Positions 32,932 through 41,012 of a DNA stretch of 64,000 nt are shown piece after piece; position 1 is the stretch's first letter, and every line of letters begins with the position of its first letter. Source of the DNA: Bin87 sp965203195 (GTDB taxonomy: Bacteria; Chloroflexota; Dehalococcoidia; Lucifugimonadales; UBA3495); contig OZ241860.1 in NCBI GenBank assembly GCA_965203195.1, positions 3,162,001 to 3,226,000 of the forward strand, in the 5' to 3' direction. The notes beneath the pieces are model-generated. The model had not been told where the DNA came from and searched no databases. It worked only from the letters and a program-made list of their open reading frames with translations. Position numbers and translations under genes: made by a program.

Positions 32932-33657
32932 TCACTCCCGGGGCCCGGCTCCGGGGCCGGCGTCTGCCGGTGCCGGCGAGTTGGCTCGCGCGGCGAGGCG
33001 GTCCCGCAATGCCCATCCGCCCGGCAACGCCAAGCTGGCGGCGATCACCTTGGCCAGGTCGCCGGGGATGAAGGGCAGCAGGCCGCACTGCCAGAGGTTG
33101 GCGCAGCCCCACTCCGTGGCCGCGTCCGCGGGCAGAAACAGCGCCAGCTGCAACAGGCCGGGTATGTACAGGACGACGTTGCCCAGTAGCATTGCCGCCA
33201 GAACCCACGGCCGGCGGCACCAGCCCCGCTGGCACAGCCAGCCGGTCAGCGCCGCCGCCGGGATGAAGCCCACGATGTAGCCGCCGCTGGGCAGCGTCCA
33301 GAACCATCCCGACGCGCCGCCGGCGAAAAATGGCAGAAAGGCGCCTTCCAGCGCGTACAGGGCCAGCGCCAGGCCGCCGCGCCACCCGCCCAGCAGGGCG
33401 CCCACCAGCAGGACGGCGAAAGTTTGCCCGGTGACCGGCACCGGCGTAAAGCCCAGCGGGATCTTAATCTGGGCGAACAGGGCCACCAGCAGGCTGCCGG
33501 CCAGTATCAGCGCCGCGTCGCGGGCCAGACGCCGCGCGCCCGCCGCGCCGGGCATAATGACCTCGGCCAGAGCGCCGGGCAAGGGGGGCGCCGGCGGCGG
33601 CAGAGCGGCAACGGTGGACGGGGACACAGTGGCGGCGGAAGGGGAAGGGTTTCGCAT
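32932..33657 (-). CDS. bioY: BioY biotin transporter component
   Basis: 241 residues. After a Pro/Ala-rich start come the BioY blocks IKIPLGFTPVPVTGQTFAVLLVGALLGG near residue 65 and GGYIVGFIPAAALTGW, with six hydrophobic segments and the late FIPGDLAKVI. BioY is the S (substrate-binding) subunit of the ECF biotin importer. No bioM/bioN genes are near, so it either works alone, as reported for some solo BioY proteins, or with a shared ECF module elsewhere. Confidence 0.93.
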   Translation of the reverse strand: MRNPSPSAATVSPSTVAALPPPAPPLPGALAEVIMPGAAGARRLARDAALILAGSLLVALFAQIKIPLGFTPVPVTGQTFAVLLVGALLGGWRGGLALALYALEGAFLPFFAGGASGWFWTLPSGGYIVGFIPAAALTGWLCQRGWCRRPWVLAAMLLGNVVLYIPGLLQLALFLPADAATEWGCANLWQCGLLPFIPGDLAKVIAASLALPGGWALRDRLAARANSPAPADAGPGAGPRE

Positions 33658-33891
33658 AACGCCTATATCCTATACGGCGTTGCCGTTAGCGTCAAACCGG
33701 GATGCCGAACAATCAAGGCGTGTGGTTCATATTTACCGTCGTTCCGGCGTCAGCCGGGGCGAAAATGTGGTTGATTTTAGGAATGTTTTTGGAAATGCCG
33801 CCCCGATTTGACAAACTGATGCCGCCGGCTTACGGTGAGCGCCAAACCGGGCGGGGCTGCCGCCGGCCCGCCGCCATCTGGAGTTCGCAAA

Positions 33892-35241
33892 ATGGTCACT
33901 ACCAGCCACCAGGACGCCCGCCCCGCCGCCGGCGGCGCGGCGTCCGACAACGGCGCGCCGCAACCCTACATCCGGGTCAATTCCGTCTGGAAGGTTTTCG
34001 GACGCAACCCGGAACGCGCCCTGTCCCCCGAACACGCCGGCAAGGACAAAACCTTTTTCCAGAGCCAGCTGGGCAATGTGATCGGGTTGCAGGATGTCTC
34101 TTTCGTGGTCAACCGGGGCGAAACTTTCGTCATTATGGGGCTGTCGGGCAGCGGCAAATCCACGATGGTGCGCTGCCTCATCCGGCTGATTGAGCCCACC
34201 GCCGGGGAGATCGTCATTGACGGCGACGACATTACCCAAATGTCGGACAAGGCTCTGGGGGAGTTCCGCCGCCGCAAAATCGCCATGGTGTTCCAGCATT
34301 ACGGCCTGATGCCCCACCGCAATGTGCTGGACAACGCCGGCTGGGGGCTGGAAGTGCAGGGCGTCAAAAAAGCGGAACGGGAGGCGCGGGTGCGGGAAGT
34401 GCTGGCGCTGGTGGGACTGGGCGGCTGGGAGCAATCCTACCCCAGGCAGCTCTCCGGCGGAATGCAGCAGCGGGTGGGCCTGGCCCGCGCCCTGGCGGTG
34501 AACACCGACATCCTGCTGATGGACGAACCCTTCAGCGGACTGGATCCCCTCATCCGGCGGCAGATGCAGGACGAGCTGCTGCGCCTGCAAACCGAGCTCC
34601 AGAAAACCATCGTCTTTATTACCCACGACCTCAACGAGGCCCTCAAACTGGGCGACCGCATCGCCATCATGCACGACGGGCAGGTGGCACAAATCGGTTC
34701 CCCGGAGGACATTGTGCTGCGCCCGGAGGACGAGTATGTGGGTGATTTTACCCAGGATGTGCGCCTGGAAAGCGTCCTCACCGCCAGCAAGGTGATGGTG
34801 ACGCCCAAGGCCACGCTGATGGGACGCCAAGGCCCCCGCGCCGCCCTGCACACCATCGGCGACAGCGACGGCGACTGCGCCTGGGTGGTGGATATGCGGG
34901 AGCACTATGTGGGCCTGCTGTCCATCACCAGCGCCGAACGGGCCCTGCGCGCCGGCGTCCGGCGCTTTGACGAAGCCTGGGAATATGTGGACCGCGACTA
35001 CCGGACGGTGCATCCCGCCACCACCTTTGACGAACTGATACCCATCGCAATGTCCAGTGATTTCCCCATCCCGGTTACGAATGACGACAACCTGCTGATT
35101 GGCGAAGTGCACCGCAGCGCCCTGGCCGAGGCCCTGGCCGAAACGGCCGCCACCGACCCGGACTACGCCGCCAACGCCGCCGAAAACGCCGCCTTGGCCG
35201 CCGACTCCGACCCCGACCCCGACCGGCCGCAGCGGCCGTAG
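33892..35241 (+). CDS. Glycine betaine/proline-type ABC transporter ATPase
   Basis: 449 residues from the ATG at 33892, with GGAG upstream; an in-frame GTG at 33835 is less likely. Walker A is GLSGSGKST near residue 84, followed by Q-loop VFQHYGLMPHR, signature LSGGMQQRVGLARAL, Walker B ILLMDEPFSGLD and H-loop ITHDLNEAL. A tandem CBS region follows the ATPase, as in OpuAA/ProV, where it senses ionic strength. The acidic Ala/Asp-rich C-terminal tail is typical. With the permease at 35357 it forms an importer for a compatible solute; the substrate-binding protein gene is absent from the window. Confidence 0.93.
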   Translation: MVTTSHQDARPAAGGAASDNGAPQPYIRVNSVWKVFGRNPERALSPEHAGKDKTFFQSQLGNVIGLQDVSFVVNRGETFVIMGLSGSGKSTMVRCLIRLIEPTAGEIVIDGDDITQMSDKALGEFRRRKIAMVFQHYGLMPHRNVLDNAGWGLEVQGVKKAEREARVREVLALVGLGGWEQSYPRQLSGGMQQRVGLARALAVNTDILLMDEPFSGLDPLIRRQMQDELLRLQTELQKTIVFITHDLNEALKLGDRIAIMHDGQVAQIGSPEDIVLRPEDEYVGDFTQDVRLESVLTASKVMVTPKATLMGRQGPRAALHTIGDSDGDCAWVVDMREHYVGLLSITSAERALRAGVRRFDEAWEYVDRDYRTVHPATTFDELIPIAMSSDFPIPVTNDDNLLIGEVHRSALAEALAETAATDPDYAANAAENAALAADSDPDPDRPQRP

Positions 35242-35356
35242 CGGGCGGGACGGCGAATACGGCCACACGCCCGGACGCGGCAGCGGCGCCCCCCCGGAAT
35301 GACCGGCCGGCGCCGCCGGCTGAACATCCTACCCCATCGCACCCGGAGGCAATACT

Positions 35357-36469
35357 ATGGCTGCAATCACCAGAGACGAAGGGCAAAGCACGGCGCCGCC
35401 GGGCACGCCGGCCGTAGATGCCGGCGCCGGCGACGCCGCCCGGAGCCGGCTGCCGGCGGCGGCGTCCCTGCGTTCCATCCCCAAGCTGTACCTGTGGGGC
35501 GGCGCCGTGGCGCTGATTCTGCTGGTGATGGCCATCTGCCTGCTGGCGTGGGGGCCGGGGATGGACTATCCCACCACGGTGGCCTACTCCACTTCCAGCG
35601 ACGGCAGCCAGCAGTTCCCCAGGTCGCTGCGCGCCGTAATCGGCGGGGCCATTGACGAAGGCGCCGACTGGCTGACCCGGGAATTGAGCTGGCTGTTCGG
35701 CGGCATCAAGGACGGCATCAACTACGCCATACGCGCTATCGTAAAGGCGCTGACCTGGCTGCCCTGGCCGGCGGTGGCGCTGGGAGTAACGCTGGCCGCC
35801 TTTGCCGTGGGACGCTGGGGGCTGGCCGGGTTCACCATATTCGCCCTGCTGTTCATCGGCTTTATGGGCCTGTGGGACACCGCCGTGGAGACCATCGCCC
35901 TGATGGTGGTGGCCGTAGCCCTGTCGGTGGGCATCGGGCTGCCCCTGGGCGTGTGGGGCGCCCGCAGCCAGAACGCCGACAGCATAATGCGCCCCATCCT
36001 GGACGGTATGCAGACGATGCCCAGCTTCGTCTATCTGGTGCCGGCCATCCTGTTTTTCGGGCTGGGGAACACCGCCGGCATTTTCGCCACCATCATCTAT
36101 GCGGTGCCGCCGGTCATCCGGCTGACCAACCTGGGCATCCGGCAGGTATCGCCGGAGACGGTGGAAGCGGCCCGTTCCTTTGGCGCCTCGCCGTTGCAGA
36201 TCCTGACCAAAGTGCAGGTGCCGATGGCGCTGCCCACCATTATGGCGGGCGTCAACCAGACCACGATGATGGCGCTGGCCATGGTGACCATCGCGGCGAT
36301 GGTAGCCGCCGGCGGGCTGGGCGAGAATGTGCTGCGCGCCATTCAGAAGCAGGAAGTGGGCAACGGCCTGATTTCCGGCCTGGCCATCGTCTTTATGGCC
36401 ATCGTCATCGACCGCCTCACTCAGTCGGTGGCGCGCAGCCGGCAGGAGGCGCTGGGCGCCGGGCATTAG
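35357..36469 (+). CDS. Glycine betaine/proline-type ABC permease
   Basis: 370 residues, ACCCGGAGG before the ATG. Several N-terminal hydrophobic segments precede the binding-protein-dependent transport domain. That domain has the EAA loop VEAARSFGASPLQILTKVQVPMALPTI near residue 265 and helices such as TIMAGVNQTTMMALAMVTIAAMV. This matches ProW/OpuAB. It is encoded 115 bp downstream of the ATPase on the same strand and followed by a terminator-like hairpin. Confidence 0.93.
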   Translation: MAAITRDEGQSTAPPGTPAVDAGAGDAARSRLPAAASLRSIPKLYLWGGAVALILLVMAICLLAWGPGMDYPTTVAYSTSSDGSQQFPRSLRAVIGGAIDEGADWLTRELSWLFGGIKDGINYAIRAIVKALTWLPWPAVALGVTLAAFAVGRWGLAGFTIFALLFIGFMGLWDTAVETIALMVVAVALSVGIGLPLGVWGARSQNADSIMRPILDGMQTMPSFVYLVPAILFFGLGNTAGIFATIIYAVPPVIRLTNLGIRQVSPETVEAARSFGASPLQILTKVQVPMALPTIMAGVNQTTMMALAMVTIAAMVAAGGLGENVLRAIQKQEVGNGLISGLAIVFMAIVIDRLTQSVARSRQEALGAGH

Positions 36470-36495
36470 TCCGGCGGCGGGTTTGGAACGTCTCG

Positions 36496-36519
36496 AGCCG
36501 CCCCCGAAAGAGGGCGGTT
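36496..36519 (+). terminator. Probable terminator after the ABC permease
   Basis: CCGCCC at 36498-36503 pairs with GGGCGG at 36512-36517, extended by two weaker pairs, 27 bp after the stop. It is followed by a short pyrimidine stretch (TTCGCTTT). Confidence 0.5.
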
Positions 36520-36896
36520 CGCTTTACCGGCTACGCGGCACCGGAGGGGGCGGCAATCCGAATCCTTTGCGCTGTGCCGCCGGCCGGCCGCAAAGTCCAT
36601 TGCGGAAGCTGCCCCGGCGGGCGCTCGGCAGGCGATGCCGCGCCGCTTGCCCGCCGGCTCCGGCGGCGCAGCGCAACGCCCACGGAACGGGCCGCGCCGG
36701 CGCGGGTGGGGATGATGTTCCGGGCAGCGGACCGCGCCCGGCGCGCGCTGCTCCGTAAGATCCGGCGGCCGGCCAGCCAATCGGCGGGGATTGGCGTGCC
36801 CCCCGCCGGGAGACAAGGCAGGCCCCGCTCAGGAATGCTAGGGCACGGTAACTCTCGCGAAGGTGGACTTTCCACTGCCGCCCGTTCTCAAGGCAA
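36520..36896. other. Intergenic, nothing recognised
   Basis: About 375 bp of GC-rich sequence between the convergent permease and the small gene ending at 36897. No gene or repeat is recognised. Confidence 0.35.
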
Positions 36897-37130
36897 TCAC
36901 AATAGCGACGTAAGTTGCCCCCGAACTCCGGTTGCTGCTGGAGTAGGTATTAGGCCGCGCACAAACCAAACCTTCCGCATAATATCATGCGCCGCCGGCG
37001 ACGGCGAATCCGCTCCGCCGTCGTGCGCTTTGCCTGGCCCCGGGAAAATAGTCCCCATCACCGACACGGACAGAGTAACTGCCATGGCGGCGGCCAGTAG
37101 AACAGAGATCTCCAAAATCTTGCCTGGCAT
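36897..37130 (-). CDS. Small membrane or exported protein
   Basis: 77 residues with a strong ribosome binding site (AGAGGAGG, seven bases before the ATG). One N-terminal hydrophobic segment (ILEISVLLAAAMAVTLSVSVMG) is followed by a short soluble tail. It lies 25 bp downstream of the lipoprotein gene ending at 37156, so co-transcription is likely. No family recognised. It might be the remnant of a longer gene. Confidence 0.5.
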   Translation of the reverse strand: MPGKILEISVLLAAAMAVTLSVSVMGTIFPGPGKAHDGGADSPSPAAHDIMRKVWFVRGLIPTPAATGVRGQLTSLL

Positions 37131-37155
37131 CTTGCCCCTCCTCTTGAATGGTACT

Positions 37156-38136
37156 TTATTGACTGCTGGTAGAGACAGACCGGATCAGCCCCTTTAGGGT
37201 CGCTAAATCAGTGGCCTCGCCCAGCCCAGTCCGGTGCGGCTCCGGGGTAAGCCATAACTCATCCACTCGCCGCCGATCGCTGGTGATAACCGAGCGCCAG
37301 GGTTCCGGTATTTCGGGCATCAAACGGGCGACATTTCCATCAACTTGCCAGCCCATAGCGCCGATGAAGTCGTAAGTGTCGCTGTGCAGACCGCCTCCAT
37401 AGTAATCATTTGGATCCTGCAACATAATAATATATTCTTTCCCAGCGTACAAGCGATGGTATGGGTCAATTTCAGGGCTGTCGGTGATACAAATGTATTC
37501 CGGACCAGTACCCTTAAGGTATTCGCTGACTCTGAAATTTACAAAGCCATAAACAAATTTCCTGCCATCCGCGCTGTAAAGTAGATCGGTACGATCGACA
37601 GCAACGCCATGCACCACAAAATCGTGAAATGGTGTCATATTATCGATGGTAGGAGGATGTAAGTGATGGTTGTACATAGATACAGTTTCCCAACTCTCGA
37701 CGACCGTGATGGTAGGATCCGGTTTTCCCGCCGCGCCAGTGACGCCGCCAGCCCCGCTGGCGCCGGCTTGGCCGGCGCCAAACACATAAGGCGCTATGGG
37801 GCGCCCCACATCGGCCACCACCGCGCGGCAAGGATCTGTACTTACAGAGCCGGATTGCTGAGTTGCTGTTGGGGCGACGGCCGTATGGGTGTTAGTGGGG
37901 GTGACTTGGGTCTCTGGCGTAGTATCCGGCGCAGACTCAGACTCGGGCGTCGGCGTGTTGGGCGTAGTGGTAGCAGCCGTCGCCGTTGCTTCCGCCGTAG
38001 CGTCCGGTTCCACTTGCCCCGAGGCTTGCCCGCCCGTGGCGGCGGGCGCGCAGGCCAGCGCCACCAGGCACAGGGCAACCAGCCCCAATGCGGCGGTCAG
38101 AAGGGCAAGTTTAAGGGCGTGGCGGTGGCGCGACAT
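37156..38136 (-). CDS. Lipoprotein with TP-rich linker, unknown domain
   Basis: 326 residues from the ATG at 38136, which has AAGGGG upstream. A basic start (MSRHRHALKLALL), hydrophobic core and lipobox (LVALAC near residue 31) mark a lipoprotein. A Thr/Ala/Pro-rich linker of about 65 residues follows. The mature domain starts near STDPCRAVVADVG and contains ITVVESWETVSMYNHHLHPP and EYICITDSPEIDPYH; I do not recognise the fold. The 5' end and upstream DNA are duplicated at the next lipoprotein gene (offset 1212 bp), whose mature domain is unrelated. Confidence 0.8.
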   Translation of the reverse strand: MSRHRHALKLALLTAALGLVALCLVALACAPAATGGQASGQVEPDATAEATATAATTTPNTPTPESESAPDTTPETQVTPTNTHTAVAPTATQQSGSVSTDPCRAVVADVGRPIAPYVFGAGQAGASGAGGVTGAAGKPDPTITVVESWETVSMYNHHLHPPTIDNMTPFHDFVVHGVAVDRTDLLYSADGRKFVYGFVNFRVSEYLKGTGPEYICITDSPEIDPYHRLYAGKEYIIMLQDPNDYYGGGLHSDTYDFIGAMGWQVDGNVARLMPEIPEPWRSVITSDRRRVDELWLTPEPHRTGLGEATDLATLKGLIRSVSTSSQ

Positions 38137-38456
38137 AGCAAAATCCCCTTGCGGCACCAGCGCATCCGGCGGGCGAACTACGCGCCAGTGTACGCTCTGC
38201 GGCAATGCCTATCAAATGACCGTCCCGGCCGCCCGCTGGCTGGCCATGCAGCGCAACGCTTTCGGCGGCTACGGTTCCACGCAGGACACGGTGGCGGGCT
38301 TGCCGGCGATGGCCGGATACGCCGCCACTGCCAGGCTGGCGACGGATTCTGAAGGCGATCATCTGCCTGGAAAATGTGCGTCCGGGCGCGCCGCCGGAGC
38401 TGCGCTTTGCCGTCCGCGCCCAATACCCGGCGCGCGCCCGCCCGGTGACTTCCCAA
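38039..38456. repeat. 418-bp direct repeat, copy A
   Basis: Aligns base for base, without indels, with 39251-39668 (offset 1212), about nine-tenths identical by eye. On the minus strand it holds the upstream region, start and signal-peptide codons of the lipoprotein at 38136. On the plus strand it holds alpha-2-macroglobulin-like codons. The similarity stops abruptly after TTCCCAA at 38456. Confidence 0.85.
38186..38456 (+). pseudogene. Alpha-2-macroglobulin C-terminal remnant, copy A
   Basis: Read on the plus strand, 38186 onwards gives MTVPAARWLAMQRNAFGGYG then STQDTVAGLPAM, which fits the WLxxQRNxxGGxxSTQDT block downstream of the thioester in alpha-2-macroglobulins. After a frame change at about 38350 it gives AIICLENVRPGAPPELRF and ARPVTSQ, resembling the C-terminal receptor-binding domain. 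The roughly 150 residues normally between these blocks are missing, and the end is cut at the repeat boundary. A non-functional fragment. Confidence 0.6.
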
Positions 38457-39348
38457 CGGAGATATTCGTTTCCGTAGATGTTCGGGTGCCGCTCGCCGGA
38501 GAACATAGCGATTTGACCACCCCGCCCCGCGCCGTCACCGTAGGCTTTACGCGCGTACTGAACTTGGTAAAGCCAACGTCTATAACACCGACTACTATAC
38601 CATCGCCTTGGTATCCAGCATTATACCATGCCCTCGCTCCGTGAGCATCCGCGGGATTTCTGTCTCCTTGTGATTGCGATGAAGGCGCGTTGGGAGCATT
38701 TAGTTCATCAGGTTCGTCTGGGTGCTCTACAAAAAGAACCCCAGATTGCTCCGACAAGCGAACCAGCAAAGATACCGGCAAGGTGGCCCCCAATTGATAA
38801 TGGCCATAACCATCATTGGGGAGGCTTTTATAAGCGTAAGTTGGGGAAGCGCCGTTGTCTTTGAGAAACTTCACTATTGCCGGGATGCTCTCCTCTGCAT
38901 CCGGCATTATAAGTACATCTACTTCCGCGGCCGGTTGCGTCGCCTGCTCACAGGCTCCCTGAACCGCTGATTGCGCCTCTTCGTACTCCAGGGCAAGGTA
39001 AAAGAGCCTGGAATCCAATTTAGGATTGTCGTGTTCAGCTGGATGCTCTAGTGGCCAAGGTGTTCCGTCGTTGATCAGGAAAAGGGTTGGAGTGGCCTTC
39101 GGCGTAGGCGTGTTGGTGGCTACCGGCTCGGCTGTCGATTCCAGCGTGGGCGTGTTGGTGGCTGCCGACTCGGCTGTCGATTCCAGCGTGGGCGTGTTGG
39201 TGGATTCTGCATCTACGGCGCCGCCTACTGCGTCGCCTTGCCCCGCCGGGGCGGCGGGCGCGCAGGCCAGCGCCACCAGGCACAGGATAACCAGCCCCAT
39301 TGCGGCGGTCAGAAAGGCGAATTTCAAGGCATTGCGGCGGCGAGCCAT
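38359..39348 (-). CDS. Lipoprotein with truncated S8 (subtilisin-like) peptidase domain
   Basis: 329 residues from the ATG at 39348. The signal peptide and lipobox (LVALAC) nearly match the 38136 protein. The linker contains repeats of NTPTLESTAE. The mature part follows the SAR202-type S8 peptidase layout. A pro-region (VLIMPDAEESIPAIVKFL ... LPVSLLVRLSEQSGVLFV) is followed by GARAWYNAGYQGDGIVVGVID with the first catalytic Asp. The domain ends about ten residues later; the His and Ser parts are absent. The last ~50 residues are read through copy A of the 418-bp repeat. The truncation therefore coincides with the duplication, and the product is unlikely to be an active protease. Confidence 0.75.
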   Translation of the reverse strand: MARRRNALKFAFLTAAMGLVILCLVALACAPAAPAGQGDAVGGAVDAESTNTPTLESTAESAATNTPTLESTAEPVATNTPTPKATPTLFLINDGTPWPLEHPAEHDNPKLDSRLFYLALEYEEAQSAVQGACEQATQPAAEVDVLIMPDAEESIPAIVKFLKDNGASPTYAYKSLPNDGYGHYQLGATLPVSLLVRLSEQSGVLFVEHPDEPDELNAPNAPSSQSQGDRNPADAHGARAWYNAGYQGDGIVVGVIDVGFTKFSTRVKPTVTARGGVVKSLCSPASGTRTSTETNISVGKSPGGRAPGIGRGRQSAAPAARPDAHFPGR

Positions 39349-39668
39349 AGCAAAATCCCCTTGTGGCGCCGGCGCATCCGGCGGCCAAATTGCGCGCCAG
39401 TGTACGCTCTGCGGCAATGCCTATCAAATGACCGTCCCGGCCGCCCGCTGGCTGGCCATGCAACGCAACGCTTTCGGCGGCTACGGTTCCACGCAGGACA
39501 CGGTGGCGGGCTTGCCGGCGTTGACCGAATCCGCCGCCAGCCCGGCGGTGGCGGCGGATTCTGAAGGCGATCATCTACCTGGAAAATGTGCGTCCGGGCG
39601 CGCCGCCGGAGCTGCGCTTTGCCGCCCGCGCCCAATACCCGGCGCGCGCCCGTCCGGTGACTTCCCAA
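39251..39668. repeat. 418-bp direct repeat, copy B
   Basis: Partner of 38039-38456. It includes the start and signal peptide codons of the lipoprotein at 39348 and its upstream region. Unlike copy A, the macroglobulin-like plus-strand frame continues past the repeat end, so copy B is probably closer to the original arrangement. Confidence 0.85.
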
Positions 39669-39760
39669 GCGTATTGCTACTACACTCCGCATTGGCGGAG
39701 GGAGACGCCGGGACAGGATATAACCGCGTCGGCCAACCAGGCCGCAAACCGGCCGGCTGC
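39398..39760 (+). pseudogene. Alpha-2-macroglobulin C-terminal remnant, copy B
   Basis: Plus-strand codons give WLAMQRNAFGGYGSTQDTVA then ALTESAASP. After a frame change near 39565 they give AIIYLENVRPGAPPELRF, QYPARARPVTSQ and AYCYYTPHWRRETPG. The second part matches the C-terminal YYxP ending of bacterial alpha-2-macroglobulins. The middle of the protein is deleted and no start codon or binding site is present. It overlaps the promoter side of the minus-strand lipoprotein gene. Confidence 0.65.
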
Positions 39761-39914
39761 GCTTGCGACGATGCTGTCCAGGCCGGCGCCCCTGAAGCAG
39801 CCCAGCTCTGCCTGATGCTCCGCGCCGGCTGAAATACGGCGCGCCTGCCTTGAAAAAGCAGGAGCAGCAAAAAGCGGGGGCAGCGGACGCCGGCCCTGCG
39901 CCCCCCCGGTCTAT

Positions 39915-40790
39915 CTATCCCTGCCCGAACCAGTCGGGATGCACCGCCTGCAACCCCAGCTGCGGCCACGCCGCCGGCGCGCCGCACCGCTCCAGGCGCT
40001 CCGCCAGCGGCAGCGCATCGTCCCAGTAGTAGGCGATAATCCGCCGCCCGTTCCAGCTCCCCGCCGCGTCCGACGCAATCCACACCACCGGCGACTGCAT
40101 CACCTCCGGCTGTATCAGCGCGCTCGCCGAGGCACCCTCCGGCGGCAGCACCATATTCGTGGCCGTGGCCCCGCCCGGCGTCAGCACATTCGCCGTTACC
40201 CCCGTGCCCTCCAGGTCCTGGGCCATAATCGCCACCAGCGCCTCGTGCCCCGCCTTGGACGGGCCGTAGGGCGCGCCCCCTTTCCGCCACATCGTGTCCA
40301 TGCTGGTCGTCACCCCGATGATGCGCCCGAACCCCTGCTCAATCATATGCCCCGCCACCGCCTGGGACATCAGAAACGGCCCGCTCAAGTTCACCGACAC
40401 CACCCGCAGCCACGCCTCCGGCTCAATGTCCCAAAAGTCCGTCCGGCTGCCCGAGGCGTTGCCCCCGAAGCCGGCCGTGCGCGGGTTGATCCCGGCATTG
40501 TTCACCAGGATATGCAGCCCGCCCAGCTCGGCGATAGTCCGTGCCACCGCGTTCCGCACCGATGCCGGATCCGTAACGTCGGCCACAATCGGCAGCACGG
40601 CGTCATCGCCCGCCAGTTCCCGCATATCGTTGGCCGTCTGGTCCAGCCAGTCCTCGTTGATGTCCAGCATCGCCACCCGCGCCCCGGCCCGCACCAGTCC
40701 GGTGGTAATGGAACGCCCCATTCCAATGGGGCTGGCGGCTCCGGTCACAATGGCAATCCGGCCCTGCAAAGTGTCCGACGACATTGTCAT
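39915..40790 (-). CDS. SDR family oxidoreductase
   Basis: 291 residues from the ATG at 40790, with GAGGTG upstream. The cofactor motif is VTGAASPIGMGRSI (a variant of TGxxxGIG) and the active site is YGPSK, with NNAG in the centre (LVNNAGINPRTAG). Specificity is not apparent. It lies 222 bp downstream of the GMC oxidoreductase on the same strand, so the two might act on related alcohols. Confidence 0.9.
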   Translation of the reverse strand: MTMSSDTLQGRIAIVTGAASPIGMGRSITTGLVRAGARVAMLDINEDWLDQTANDMRELAGDDAVLPIVADVTDPASVRNAVARTIAELGGLHILVNNAGINPRTAGFGGNASGSRTDFWDIEPEAWLRVVSVNLSGPFLMSQAVAGHMIEQGFGRIIGVTTSMDTMWRKGGAPYGPSKAGHEALVAIMAQDLEGTGVTANVLTPGGATATNMVLPPEGASASALIQPEVMQSPVVWIASDAAGSWNGRRIIAYYWDDALPLAERLERCGAPAAWPQLGLQAVHPDWFGQG

Positions 40791-41012
40791 AACATTCACC
40801 TCGTTTCGTTATTTTCCCCGTTGGCAGTTGGTGTCAACCCCGGCTGGCGTCGCCCCGGCAACTTCCGGGCCGGCCCGCATCATACCATACCCCTGTCCCC
40901 GCCTTTTGCCAGTATCCCGCATTCGCCGCCACGCGCCTCGGCTGCCCTCTGGCGCGGCAAAGGCAGACCGGGAGGGGGATACCTGGAATATCACCCGGCC
41001 CGGCCGGCCCTT

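Noticed and set aside
36483..36896. Short open frames after the ABC permease
   Set aside because: No ribosome binding sites, Arg/Pro-rich translations on both strands, and no recognisable motif.
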